NCBI GenBank assembly: GCA_022839525.1
Contig: JALHET010000017.1
Coordinates: 1 to 16,745, forward strand
Reading direction: 5' to 3'
Source of the DNA: Lentisphaerota bacterium
Lineage (GTDB): Bacteria > Verrucomicrobiota > Kiritimatiellia > RFP12 > UBA1067
DNA length: 16,745 nucleotides
The translations under genes and the position numbers were made by a program. The notes beneath the pieces were generated by a model, which made no database searches, had not been told where the DNA came from, and saw nothing but the letters and a program-made list of their open reading frames with translations. Shown here piece after piece: positions 9,671 to 16,745 of this stretch (the first letter of the stretch is position 1; each line of letters opens with the position of its first letter).

Positions 9671-10417
9671 ATGATTATACACATCGGAAAAGACAAGTTG
9701 GATATGGCCGCACATGCGGCGAAGATGGCAGGCGACAAGGTTCGCGAGGCGATCAAACTCCGTGGCGAGGCCCGTATCATCGTGGCGACGGGTGCGAGCC
9801 AGTTCGAGTTCCTTGAGGCGTTTGTGAAGGAGCCGGGCATCGACTGGACGAAGGTGACGGGCTTCCATCTCGATGAGTACGTCGGCATTCCTGTGACGCA
9901 CAAGGCGTCGTTTCGCAATTACATGCGTACGCGGTTCGTCTCCAAGACGCCGCAGCCGCTGAAGGCATTCAACGAGGTGGACGGTGAGGCCGCAGATCCG
10001 GAGGCCGAAATCACGCGCCTGGAGAAACTCCTGCGCGCCGCTCCGATCGATGTCGCATGCGTCGGCATCGGCGAGAACGGCCATCTTGCGTTCAACGATC
10101 CGCCGGCGGACATCGACTGCGCGCGCGCCTACAAGGTGGTGCCGCTGGATGACAAGTGCCGGATGCAGCAGGTCGGCGAGGGCTGGTTCGCGACGAAGGA
10201 CGAAGTTCCGACGCACGCATTCTCGATGTCGATGAAGCAGATTCTCTGGTCGAAGGCAATCGTCTGCACGTGCCCCGATGCGCGCAAGGCCGAGGCCGTG
10301 AAGGGGGCTTTGGAGGGTCCCGTCACGAACATGCTGCCGAGCTCGTTCCTGCAGCTCCATCCCGACTGCGGAATGTTTCTTGATCCGCACAGCGCGTCGC
10401 TTGTGACGGTCAGGTAA
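9671..10417 (+). CDS. nagB: Glucosamine-6-phosphate deaminase
   Basis: Cytosolic isomerase-deaminase that converts GlcN-6-P to fructose-6-P and ammonia, the step after NagA. The ATG at 9671 gives 248 aa; AGGAG lies 10 nt upstream. The family motifs are clear: FHLDEYVG (65-72, with D68 and E69 of the DE pair), VGIGENGHLAFNDPP (131-145, with H138) and PDARKAEAVKGALEGPVT near the C-terminus. Position 136 is Asn where E. coli NagB has the ring-opening Asp141; as I recall, Bacillus-type enzymes also carry Asn there, so this is not a defect. The protein belongs to the shorter NagB/SugarP_isomerase type common in PVC bacteria. A 6-phosphogluconolactonase role is less likely given the motifs and nearby nagA. 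It is a single gene with a 349-nt divergent leader, convergent with lptD. Confidence 0.9.
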   Translation: MIIHIGKDKLDMAAHAAKMAGDKVREAIKLRGEARIIVATGASQFEFLEAFVKEPGIDWTKVTGFHLDEYVGIPVTHKASFRNYMRTRFVSKTPQPLKAFNEVDGEAADPEAEITRLEKLLRAAPIDVACVGIGENGHLAFNDPPADIDCARAYKVVPLDDKCRMQQVGEGWFATKDEVPTHAFSMSMKQILWSKAIVCTCPDARKAEAVKGALEGPVTNMLPSSFLQLHPDCGMFLDPHSASLVTVR

Positions 10418-10434
10418 ACCGGGCACATGGTTCC

Positions 10435-10503
10435 TTCAGGGGTTGCGCCGCACCACACCCGAACCCCGGCGTCGGATCTCCAGCCCGCGCGCGCCCCCCT
10501 GAA
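10435..10503. repeat. Nested inverted repeat between convergent nagB and lptD
   Basis: TTCAGGGG (10435-10442) is perfectly complementary to CCCCTGAA (10496-10503). Inside, CGCCG (10446-10450) can pair with CGGCG (10467-10471). The structure lies in the 113-nt gap between the ends of nagB and lptD, where a two-way terminator would be expected. Neither strand has a U-run after the stem (the A-run at 10502-10507 is on the wrong side for lptD), so intrinsic termination is only a possibility. Confidence 0.3.
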
Positions 10504-10530
10504 AAAACTCCCGCGCAACGGGAACAGACC

Positions 10531-12822
10531 TCACCATGTAAGCCATTCGTCGTCCGGCGTCTTGTTCTGGGCTTTCAGCCACATCATGATCGCCACGCGG
10601 AAATCGTCATCCCGTTCGGTTCCGTCGATCCGGTCGTAGCTGTTGACATAGGTGGTGCGCAATTGGAAGACCAGACAGTCGAGGCTGTACTGAATATACC
10701 CGCCGACCTCGTCGAGTTCGTTGTTGCGCAGGTCGTAACGCACGAAGGTGCTCCACGACCACGCCTCGTTGATATCGTGCGTGAACCCGGCGTACCCCAG
10801 ATTCTCCCTCACGCGGTTCCACGCATCCACAGGCGATTTATCGTAGTCGTACAGTTGATGGTCGCGTCCCAAGTAGCCGCCGCCGAAACGGAATTTTTCC
10901 GTGAGCTGATAGAACGCGCTTAAATCGGCATACGCCACAGTGTCTTTCTCCGTATCCCACTCTCCCAGCGCTTTGATGTCCAGTTTTTTGGTCGGCGAGT
11001 AGACGATCTTGGTGCCGGCCATGCGCAGACCTTCTTCATTGAGCGGCCCTTCGGAATCAAACTGCACCCCGCCATACACGTCCCACTCGAACACGGTCCG
11101 CATCCTGTTCTTCTCGTCGCGCGTCTGCAGGAGGTTGCGCACCCCCGGCCGTACGCCGTGCCAATCATAGGGCAGCCATGTGCCGTCCATGCCGAACTGG
11201 CCGAACCACTCGATCGACCGGTCGAAGCGGTCATAGCCGTAGACCCTCCCGATATCGCTGTCGTAGTGTGTGGGCAGATCACTGTCACCGGAGGCCCTTC
11301 TGCTGCGCCGTTCGTAGTGCGTGGGCTGATAACTGTAATCGAGGTACGGTTCCACCACATGCCGGTAACCGTTGTTCCAATCCGACGTGCCGCGCACCGA
11401 CGCCTCCACCCCCAGGTCGGCGGAGTGGCGGAACACGTCGTTGGCCCGCTCGGTCTCGGAATAGTAAGTCCCGCGATACCCCGCCCGCGGCACCACACTC
11501 AAGACATCCCACACCTTCACCGGGTACGTCAGGCGGTGAGCCGTGTCCACGCGCGCCAGGTTATAGTCGGCCCACGATCCGGGGTAATACATGTATTCCG
11601 GCAGCGCCCGCTCATAGCGGGCCGCGTCGCGGTTCAGGTAGCCGGCGCGCGTCTGGCTCTCATAATTCAGCCCGGTGCCGAAAACCGACTGGGGCACCAC
11701 GTTCAGCCAGCCTTCCGGCAGGCGCGAGACCCCGCTGTAGAAATCGTTGAGCGGGCCGCTGACCACCGTCCCCGCCGCCCAGGTGTGTTCGCGGTGCTCG
11801 ATCGAGACGAAGTTCATCGGCACGCTCTCCCCGCGGTTCTCGCGGTCGAAGAAATCCTGCCTCACTTCGGAGTCGCTGTTCACCGTTCCCCTCAGAATGA
11901 ACTGGTCGCGCGGCGAAAGATCCGTCTCATGGAAAAGCCTGACGCGGTAACGCTCGTCATCCATGTCGGACATCCAGTTTATGTCATCGCTGTCGTCCGG
12001 CGGGTCCTGGTCCCACGCGTAATAGGTTTCCAGTTTCCCGCGTCCCGCCTCTTTCAAATCCCAGTACACGTTCTGCCCCACGGCCACGCCGCGCCGCGTA
12101 CGGTAATCCACATGCGTTGTCGCGTCCAGCTTGGGTCCCTTCCCGTGCGGCGAGTCGTGGACATTGTAGACATAACCGCCCAGCAGGTACGCGCCCCATT
12201 TGGAGGTATACCCGGGGATGAGACGGAACCCGTAGTGCGTGTCGATGTCCCTGAACCAGTAGGGCAAGTAGGCGAACGGCACGCCGAACAGCCACGGTAC
12301 CGCGTCGTAGATCTCGATGTAATCGTTGTCTTTGAACCGCACGTCCCCCGTTATGCGCCAGTGCTGGTGGCCGGGCGCGTTGGTACAGGTGGTCACCGCC
12401 GCATTCTGGATATCGTACCGCCCGTCGTCGCGGCGCGTCACCTCATGGGCACTGACCCGGAAGACGCCGGCGTTGAACAGTCCTGTTCCCGTGAGCCCTT
12501 TGCCCGTCTTGTAGTTGTACTCGATGTAGTCACCGGCCCACGAGCCGAACCCGCTCTGCCGGATCACCACGTTGCCGCGGGCCTGCACATCGCCCTTCTC
12601 CTGATGCAACCGCACACGGTCGGCTTTCAGCTCGCGTTCCCCGGTGCGGATCATCACATTGCCGGAAGCGGTCGTCCACCCTGTTTTCTGGTCGACCTCG
12701 AATTTATCCGCCGTGATCTCCAATCCCGACGCGGGAGCCGGCATACTGCCGCCGCCCTGAGCCTGCGCCCAGCCGGCCAGCATCACGCCGGCCACGCACA
12801 TCACAATCGCTGTTCTCTTCAT
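10531..12822 (-). CDS. lptD: LPS-assembly outer membrane protein LptD (OstA/Imp)
   Basis: Outer-membrane beta-barrel that, with the lipoprotein LptE, inserts lipopolysaccharide into the outer leaflet. The 763-aa protein has a signal peptide (residues 1-22, MLAGWAQA cut before QGGG). A periplasmic OstA/LptA-like beta-jellyroll follows at about 33-125 (ITADKFEVDQKTGWTTASGN is its first strand pair). The rest is a long barrel rich in aromatic residues and alternating beta-strands, with the LptD-type VPWLFGVPFAYLPYW segment at about 173-188. The mature protein has only two cysteines, C146 and C716, one on each side of the barrel. The start codon has no close Shine-Dalgarno: AGGAGG lies 20 nt upstream and no in-frame start is nearer, so translation may depend on coupling. 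It is the last gene of the rodA - rng - lptD row, 51 nt after rng. Confidence 0.9.
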   Translation of the reverse strand: MKRTAIVMCVAGVMLAGWAQAQGGGSMPAPASGLEITADKFEVDQKTGWTTASGNVMIRTGERELKADRVRLHQEKGDVQARGNVVIRQSGFGSWAGDYIEYNYKTGKGLTGTGLFNAGVFRVSAHEVTRRDDGRYDIQNAAVTTCTNAPGHQHWRITGDVRFKDNDYIEIYDAVPWLFGVPFAYLPYWFRDIDTHYGFRLIPGYTSKWGAYLLGGYVYNVHDSPHGKGPKLDATTHVDYRTRRGVAVGQNVYWDLKEAGRGKLETYYAWDQDPPDDSDDINWMSDMDDERYRVRLFHETDLSPRDQFILRGTVNSDSEVRQDFFDRENRGESVPMNFVSIEHREHTWAAGTVVSGPLNDFYSGVSRLPEGWLNVVPQSVFGTGLNYESQTRAGYLNRDAARYERALPEYMYYPGSWADYNLARVDTAHRLTYPVKVWDVLSVVPRAGYRGTYYSETERANDVFRHSADLGVEASVRGTSDWNNGYRHVVEPYLDYSYQPTHYERRSRRASGDSDLPTHYDSDIGRVYGYDRFDRSIEWFGQFGMDGTWLPYDWHGVRPGVRNLLQTRDEKNRMRTVFEWDVYGGVQFDSEGPLNEEGLRMAGTKIVYSPTKKLDIKALGEWDTEKDTVAYADLSAFYQLTEKFRFGGGYLGRDHQLYDYDKSPVDAWNRVRENLGYAGFTHDINEAWSWSTFVRYDLRNNELDEVGGYIQYSLDCLVFQLRTTYVNSYDRIDGTERDDDFRVAIMMWLKAQNKTPDDEWLTW

Positions 12823-12873
12823 ACCGGGTTCCCGTTGGTTTTCCTCCTGCGGCCTTCCCGAGCCACGCCATAG

Positions 12874-14460
12874 TTATACCGTTTTTGACTCATTGACGGA
12901 ATACAAAATCTTACCGCTCTGGCCGTCCGCAATACAGAATGACTCGGGATGGCGGTGCAGCTCGGACTTGAAGGTCAGCCGGCCTGTATACCGCCGTTGC
13001 AGTTCCACCAAAAAGGCCTCGTCCTCGTTCCGCAGGCGTTCCAGCACACTCGGTGCCACGACGATCTGCAACTCCACCACGTCATGCCCCTTGTGGCGCG
13101 CCTTGCGCATGAGCGCCGCAATCTGCCTTTGAATGTCCACGCTCAACGCCAACGGAGACTTGATCAGGCCATGTCCGCGGCAGTAGGGGCAATTGGCGTA
13201 CATCTGCGACAACAGGCTCTCCTCCTGCCGCTGCCGCGTCATCTCCATGATCCCCAGCTCGGAAATCGTCAGCACGTTCGTCCGCGCGCGGTCGCGCTTC
13301 AGCGCCTGCTTCATGGCCTTGTACACCGTGTTCTGGTGCTTACGGGACTTCATATCGATCAGGTCCACCACGACCAGCCCGCCGATATTGCGCAGCCGCA
13401 ATTGGCGCGCGACCTCTTCAACCGCCTCGAGGTTCACCTCAAGGATCGCATCCTCCTGCGAACCTTTACCGCGGTGGCGCCCCGTGTTCACGTCGATCGC
13501 GATCAACGCCTCGGTCTCGTCGAACACCAGATAGCCGCCCGACTTGAGGTTCACCTTGCGCCGGAAAGCTTCTTCCAGTTGCCGTTCGATGCCGTGGTGC
13601 TCGAAGATCGACAACTGCCCCTCATACTGGGTGATCATGTTTTTTGCGCGGCGCGAGATTTTGCCCGCCACATCGCGGATGCGCTGATAGGCGTCGCCGT
13701 CGTCAATCGTCACGCGGTCGATCTCTTCCGTCAGCCAGTCGCGCACCACACGCTCGATCAGGTCAGGCTCCTGATAGACACAGGACGGTGGCTTGAGGTT
13801 CTTGATGTTGTTCTGCAGTTCGTTCCACGATTCCCAGAGGTTGCGCAGGTCGCGCACAAACGCCCGCTTGCTGGCGCCTGCCCCCACCGTCCGCACGATA
13901 AGTCCCGCGTCGTCGGGCAGCGGCAGCCGGTCAAGGATCTTTTTGAGGCGCTGCCGCTCCTTGGCGTCGCCGATCTTGCGCGACACCCCGCGCAGGCGCG
14001 TCCCCGGCATCATCACCAGATACCGTCCGGGCAGGCTCAGGTTCGCGGTGACACGGGGGCCCTTGGTGCCGATCGGCCCTTTGGTCACCTGCACCACAAT
14101 CTCGGAGCCGGGAGGGAACCGTTTGGCGATCTCCTCGTTCGAAACGCGCCGGCGGCGCGAAGGCCGGACATTCTCTTCGTCGTCATCCAGCCGGCTGTCG
14201 TCGTCCGGCAGCATGTCCCAATAATGCAGGAAGGCGTTCTTTTTGAGACCGATGTCCACAAACGCCGCCTGCAGGTCGTGCTCCAGGTTCTGGACACGCC
14301 CTTTATAAATGCTCCCCACGAGGCGTTCCTCGGTGGGATGCTCCACCTGAAACTCCTCCACACGCCCGTTCTCCACAACGGCCACGCGCGTCTCGAGTTT
14401 CTCGACATTAACCACGATCTCGCGCTTCGGCGCGCTTTTCTTAAACCATCCGAACAACAT
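12874..14460 (-). CDS. rng: Ribonuclease E/G family endoribonuclease
   Basis: Single-strand-specific endoribonuclease for rRNA and mRNA processing and decay. The ATG at 14460 is preceded by AAGGAGG and gives 528 aa, the size of RNase G plus an insertion. An S1 RNA-binding domain spans about 38-128. It is interrupted by a charged insertion (acidic DDDSRLDDDEEN, then basic SRRRR, 86-106), as is common outside Gammaproteobacteria. The DNase I-like catalytic part carries AIDVNTG (D323) and VVDLIDM (D366, D369), the Mg-binding aspartates. The zinc-link CPYC (C424, C427) needed for dimer/tetramer formation follows. The long C-terminal scaffold of E. coli RNase E is absent. It lies 12 nt after rodA, a link also seen in other bacteria where rng sits in the mre/rod cluster. 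Confidence 0.95.
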   Translation of the reverse strand: MLFGWFKKSAPKREIVVNVEKLETRVAVVENGRVEEFQVEHPTEERLVGSIYKGRVQNLEHDLQAAFVDIGLKKNAFLHYWDMLPDDDSRLDDDEENVRPSRRRRVSNEEIAKRFPPGSEIVVQVTKGPIGTKGPRVTANLSLPGRYLVMMPGTRLRGVSRKIGDAKERQRLKKILDRLPLPDDAGLIVRTVGAGASKRAFVRDLRNLWESWNELQNNIKNLKPPSCVYQEPDLIERVVRDWLTEEIDRVTIDDGDAYQRIRDVAGKISRRAKNMITQYEGQLSIFEHHGIERQLEEAFRRKVNLKSGGYLVFDETEALIAIDVNTGRHRGKGSQEDAILEVNLEAVEEVARQLRLRNIGGLVVVDLIDMKSRKHQNTVYKAMKQALKRDRARTNVLTISELGIMEMTRQRQEESLLSQMYANCPYCRGHGLIKSPLALSVDIQRQIAALMRKARHKGHDVVELQIVVAPSVLERLRNEDEAFLVELQRRYTGRLTFKSELHRHPESFCIADGQSGKILYSVNESKTV

Positions 14461-14472
14461 GACCCCTCCTTT

Positions 14473-15645
14473 TCAAAACGCCATCTCTGCTTTACGTCCG
14501 TGTATGGACACGCTTTGGACGAGACCCAATGCAACCATCATGGTTAACATGAATGTTCGCCCGTAACTGATAAACGGCAGCGGCAGGCCGGTAATCGGCA
14601 TGATCCCGATCGTCATCGCAACGTTGATGAACATATGGCTGAAGATCAGGGAAACCACGCCGACACAGAACAGCCGTCCCATATCGTTTTGACAACGAAA
14701 CGCCACCCACAACCCGGACGCCAACACGCCCAGGAACAGGAGCAATACCGTTAACGACCCTGCGAAACCGGCTTCCTCGGCCAGCACCGCAAAAATGAAA
14801 TCATTGGAAGAAACCGAGGGCGGCAGGTATCCCAGCATATACTGTTCGCCTTTCAGGTACCCTTTTCCCCACATGCCGCCGGATCCCACCGCGATTTCGG
14901 ACTGGCGGCGGTTATACCCGCTCCCGTGCAGATCCTTGTCCGGGAAGAGGAACACCTGCAGCCGTTTGACCTGATGTGGCCTCAGGTGCGTGGCCTGGAT
15001 GAGCGCCTCGCGCCGTTCCTGAGGCATCGGCACTTTTTCCGCCGCATAGATCACGCCCAGAAGCGTCCCCGCTGCCAGCACACCGGCCAGCACAAACGTC
15101 CACAACAGGCGGGGAGCCACATTCGCCGCGAACAGCATCGCCAACACGGTCGGCGCCAACACCATCGCCGTACCGAGATCCGGCTGCAGCAGGATCAAGG
15201 CCACTGGCAGACTGACCAATACCAGGGTCAACAGAAAAACCCAAACGCCGCGCGGGCCATCTGGCCGACTGAACAGCCATGCCAGCAGCATGATGACGGC
15301 CAGCTTGGCAGGTTCCGAAGGCTGTATCCCGAAAAGCCAGCGCTTGGCACCCATGGTCTCCTCACCGATCAGCGGCACCAACACCAGCAGCACAAGAGAA
15401 ACCAGATAAAACAGCCAGCTCCACCGCAACACGGGGCGGTAATCGATCCACGCCGTCAGAAGGCACAGCACCAGCCCGAGCAACCCGACCTCCGCGTGCC
15501 GCATGTAGAGCATCTGCAGCTCCGGATCCTCGCGCACCGAACAGGAGCTGTAAACAAACGCCACGCCGATGGCGGTCAACCCGGCCATGCAGGCGAGAAG
15601 CAGGGGGTTCAGGTTGCGGAGACATTCTGTGAAGCGTTTGCGCAT
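14473..15645 (-). CDS. rodA: Rod shape-determining protein RodA (SEDS peptidoglycan glycosyltransferase)
   Basis: Inner-membrane SEDS-family glycosyltransferase that polymerises lipid II together with PBP2 in the elongasome. The ATG at 15645 gives 390 aa and about ten membrane helices. An upstream in-frame ATG is rejected because it lies inside the preceding gene. SEDS landmarks are present: a GAKRWLFGIQPSEPAKLAVI block near 117-136, QPDLGTAMVL, SGYNRRQSEIAVGSGGMWGKG, the conserved SSNDFIFAVLAEEAGF and the C-terminal MPITGLPLPFISYG. The stop of the PBP2-containing frame is 1 nt from this start (TGA-G-ATG), with a G-run before it acting as ribosome-binding site, so the two are translationally coupled. 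Tight linkage with PBP2 supports RodA over FtsW. Confidence 0.95.
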   Translation of the reverse strand: MRKRFTECLRNLNPLLLACMAGLTAIGVAFVYSSCSVREDPELQMLYMRHAEVGLLGLVLCLLTAWIDYRPVLRWSWLFYLVSLVLLVLVPLIGEETMGAKRWLFGIQPSEPAKLAVIMLLAWLFSRPDGPRGVWVFLLTLVLVSLPVALILLQPDLGTAMVLAPTVLAMLFAANVAPRLLWTFVLAGVLAAGTLLGVIYAAEKVPMPQERREALIQATHLRPHQVKRLQVFLFPDKDLHGSGYNRRQSEIAVGSGGMWGKGYLKGEQYMLGYLPPSVSSNDFIFAVLAEEAGFAGSLTVLLLFLGVLASGLWVAFRCQNDMGRLFCVGVVSLIFSHMFINVAMTIGIMPITGLPLPFISYGRTFMLTMMVALGLVQSVSIHGRKAEMAF

Positions 15646-15646
15646 C

Positions 15647-16405
15647 TCAGTCCCCCCTGCTTTCAGCGTTTTCCACCGGCAGTGGAGGTTTCTCATCCGG
15701 AGCAGGTTCGGGTTCCCCGAACATCGCGACCAGCACGTCCCGCACCATTGGCGCCACAGTCAGGCCGCCCGACTCGCCGTTCTCCACTATGATCGCCAGC
15801 GCCGCCGTCGGCTGGCTGAACGGGGCGAAAGCCGTCACCCATGTATTCTTGCGCCGCACCCCGCCCGCATCGTATTCCGCTGTGCCGGTTTTTGCCGCCA
15901 CATCGAGGCCCCTCACCCGCACGCGCCGCCCTGTCCCTGCCGCGGCCACATCATGCAGGCCCTCGCGCACCCGGGCCACCGCTTCGGGAGGCCAGCCCAT
16001 CGAGCGCACCACCTCGCCCGGCTTCGGCTTCTCCCGCACATCCAGCCGTCGCCACGACGACGCATCAGCAGGCGTGCTGGTGGCAAAGCGGCCGGTGACC
16101 GGGGCGAAGATCATGTAGCCCTGCTGGCCCTTCTGCACCTGCCGACCGAGCTGCTGCCACTGCCGATACCCGGCCACATGCGACGGCACCGGGTTCGGCA
16201 CCCGGCCAGCCTCGAACGCGGCCTCGTGCTGGACCCAGATCAGCAGCGTGTTGTTGAACGAGCGCGACCGGAACCGCGCGGCGAACTCCAACGCCCGCGC
16301 CCAGTCCTCACCGGACACCAGCGTCTCCACCGCGCCAGTCAGCCGCTCATGCAGCTCATCGAGCTTCGCATCCCGCGCAGCCCGCGCTTCCTCCGTCACA
16401 GCCAT
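15647..16405 (-). CDS. Chimeric ORF: ArdC-like N-terminal domain joined to PBP2 transpeptidase C-terminus
   Basis: This is one open frame of 252 residues made of two unrelated parts. Residues 1-135 (16405-16001) resemble the ssDNA-binding N-terminal domain of ArdC-like antirestriction proteins of the actinobacterial type (KLDELHERLTGAVETLVSG, SRSFNNTLLIWVQHEA, AGYRQWQQLGRQVQKGQQGY, PVTGRFATSTPADASSWRRL), with a good GGGAGG ribosome-binding site. Residues 136-252 are the end of a class B PBP2/MrdA: MGWPPEAVARVREGL, the KTGTAE motif (K172), RKNTWVTAFAPF and VENGESGG. The PBP2 membrane anchor, dimerisation domain and SxxK serine are missing, so the protein cannot be a working transpeptidase. The ArdC part lacks its C-terminal metallopeptidase-like region. 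Only the 3' 117 codons belong with rodA. A false join of two genomes is the likeliest origin. Confidence 0.85.
   Translation of the reverse strand: MAVTEEARAARDAKLDELHERLTGAVETLVSGEDWARALEFAARFRSRSFNNTLLIWVQHEAAFEAGRVPNPVPSHVAGYRQWQQLGRQVQKGQQGYMIFAPVTGRFATSTPADASSWRRLDVREKPKPGEVVRSMGWPPEAVARVREGLHDVAAAGTGRRVRVRGLDVAAKTGTAEYDAGGVRRKNTWVTAFAPFSQPTAALAIIVENGESGGLTVAPMVRDVLVAMFGEPEPAPDEKPPLPVENAESRGD
15990..16010. other. Junction between chromosome-like and actinobacterial-like DNA
   Basis: The similarity changes from PBP2 to ArdC-like within a few codons, at GEVVRS | MGWPPEA on the minus strand, with MGW encoded at 16000-15992. There is no IS end, target duplication, tRNA attachment site or other recombination signal here. 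As I recall, related ArdC proteins continue RSRM where this frame reads RSMG, so short shared sequence at the join is possible. This fits an assembly join or illegitimate recombination better than an ordered mobile-element insertion. Confidence 0.7.
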
Positions 16406-16560
16406 CGTCTGACCTCCCTTCGCCAAGGCCGCCGAAGGGGCAGCCGTGCGACTGTGAGGTACGCCGAGAGGATCAAGAGACGGCACGGATCAGAACCGAG
16501 ACGGTGACCGGCAGGCTCCGTGATGAACCCGACGAGTCCCTACCGGATTACACGACCGAG

Positions 16561-16578
16561 CGGGGCGACATCGCCCCG
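16561..16578. repeat. Perfect hairpin between the ArdC-like start and the AraC stop
   Basis: CGGGGCGA (16561-16568) and TCGCCCCG (16571-16578) form a perfect 8-bp stem around a 2-nt centre. It is 41 nt downstream of the AraC-family stop codon on the minus strand and about 155 nt upstream of the ArdC-like start. No U-run follows, so it is a possible G+C-rich terminator of the regulator gene or a protein-binding palindrome. The remaining 16406-16619 region shows no credible gene. Confidence 0.35.
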
Positions 16579-16619
16579 AAGGGCTGAGCCTGCGGATAAG
16601 ACCGGGAAATCTGCGCGCA

Positions 16620-16745
16620 TCACCCGGAACTCTGCGAGAGCCGCGAGCGGATCATCGCTCGATACTCGCGCGGTGTGACACCAACGCTGCGGCGGAACTG
16701 ACGGGCCGCGAAATCAGGATCACCCCAGCCGACCTCACGCGCAAT
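16620..16745 (-). CDS. AraC-family transcriptional regulator, C-terminal fragment (partial)
   Basis: Forty-one C-terminal codons and a TGA at 16622-16620 are visible; the gene runs off the right edge. The residues begin IAREVGWGDPDFAARQFRRS and continue VGVTPREYR. This is the second helix-turn-helix and the signature end of the AraC/XylS DNA-binding domain (GxxDxxxFxRxFRRxxGxTPxxYR). A short tail (RAMIRSRLSQSSG) ends the protein, so it is probably the DNA-binding end of a DJ-1/GlxA-like or similar activator; the sensor domain is outside the window. The style is that of actinobacterial homologues, matching the ArdC-like segment and not the genes left of 16,000. The gene stops 215 nt before the ArdC-like start on the same strand. 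Confidence 0.78.
   Translation of the reverse strand: MAREVGWGDPDFAARQFRRSVGVTPREYRAMIRSRLSQSSG

Noticed and set aside
10435..10507. Intrinsic bidirectional terminator between nagB and lptD
   Set aside because: The inverted repeat is real but has a 53-nt centre and no U-run after the stem on either strand, so I list it only as an inverted repeat.
11158..12873. 571-codon open frame on + opposite lptD
   Set aside because: It mirrors the lptD codons in GC-rich DNA, has low-complexity Arg/Val/His-rich translation and no recognisable motif; lptD is firmly supported on the other strand.
12949..14547. 532-codon open frame on + opposite rng
   Set aside because: Antisense shadow of rng, which has intact catalytic and zinc-link motifs; the + translation shows no domain.
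15647..16405. A new antirestriction/cell-wall fusion defence protein
   Set aside because: Tempting, but both parts are truncated, key PBP2 residues are missing and the flanking DNA changes character at the same point; a contig join or gene disruption explains it more simply.

Overview
The window looks like a GC-rich chromosomal segment of a Gram-negative, diderm bacterium: it carries lptD, rodA, the end of a PBP2 gene and an RNase E/G gene. The taxon is an inference. The family types (PVC-like NagB, exported metallophosphoesterase, GH97-like protein) and short degenerate repeats with a 7-nt period suggest the Kiritimatiellota/Lentisphaerota/Verrucomicrobiota (PVC) group, but no rRNA is present to confirm this. 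The last ~745 bases look different and are probably actinobacterial.

Left part (1-6684). A 7-nt-period repeat and a secreted calcineurin-like phosphoesterase on + converge, 5 bp apart, on a minus-strand row read nagA -> acyl-CoA synthetase -> purB. This row may be one transcription unit: N-acetylglucosamine-6-phosphate deacetylase, a class I adenylate-forming CoA ligase and adenylosuccinate lyase. Upstream of nagA, on +, lies a 51-codon remnant of a CPBP (CAAX-type) membrane protease.

Middle part (6685-10530). A minus-strand pair holds a five-domain S1 RNA-binding protein followed by a protein that looks like glycoside hydrolase family 97 without its catalytic barrel. A palindromic, heptad-phased repeat separates the two, and another heptad array is inserted in frame in the GH97-like gene. 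nagB runs divergently on +, behind a 349-nt leader with a short ORF and a stem-loop. NagA plus NagB would convert GlcNAc-6-P to fructose-6-P; they are in the same neighbourhood but not in one operon.

Right part (10531-16000). A tight minus-strand cell-envelope operon reads [mrdA/PBP2 C-terminus] -> rodA -> rng -> lptD: elongation-phase peptidoglycan synthesis, RNase E/G and LPS export.

Far right (16001-16745). The PBP2 reading frame switches abruptly at about 16,000 to the N-terminal domain of an actinobacterial-type ArdC-like antirestriction protein. Upstream of that is the C-terminus of an AraC-family regulator. This is either a chimeric contig join or a real insertion; a join is more likely because the fusion would have destroyed an important cell-wall gene.

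The most noteworthy items are the chimeric ORF, the several 7-nt-period repeat arrays with different consensus words, the barrel-less GH97-like protein and the CPBP remnant. I saw no tRNA, rRNA, CRISPR array or insertion sequence.
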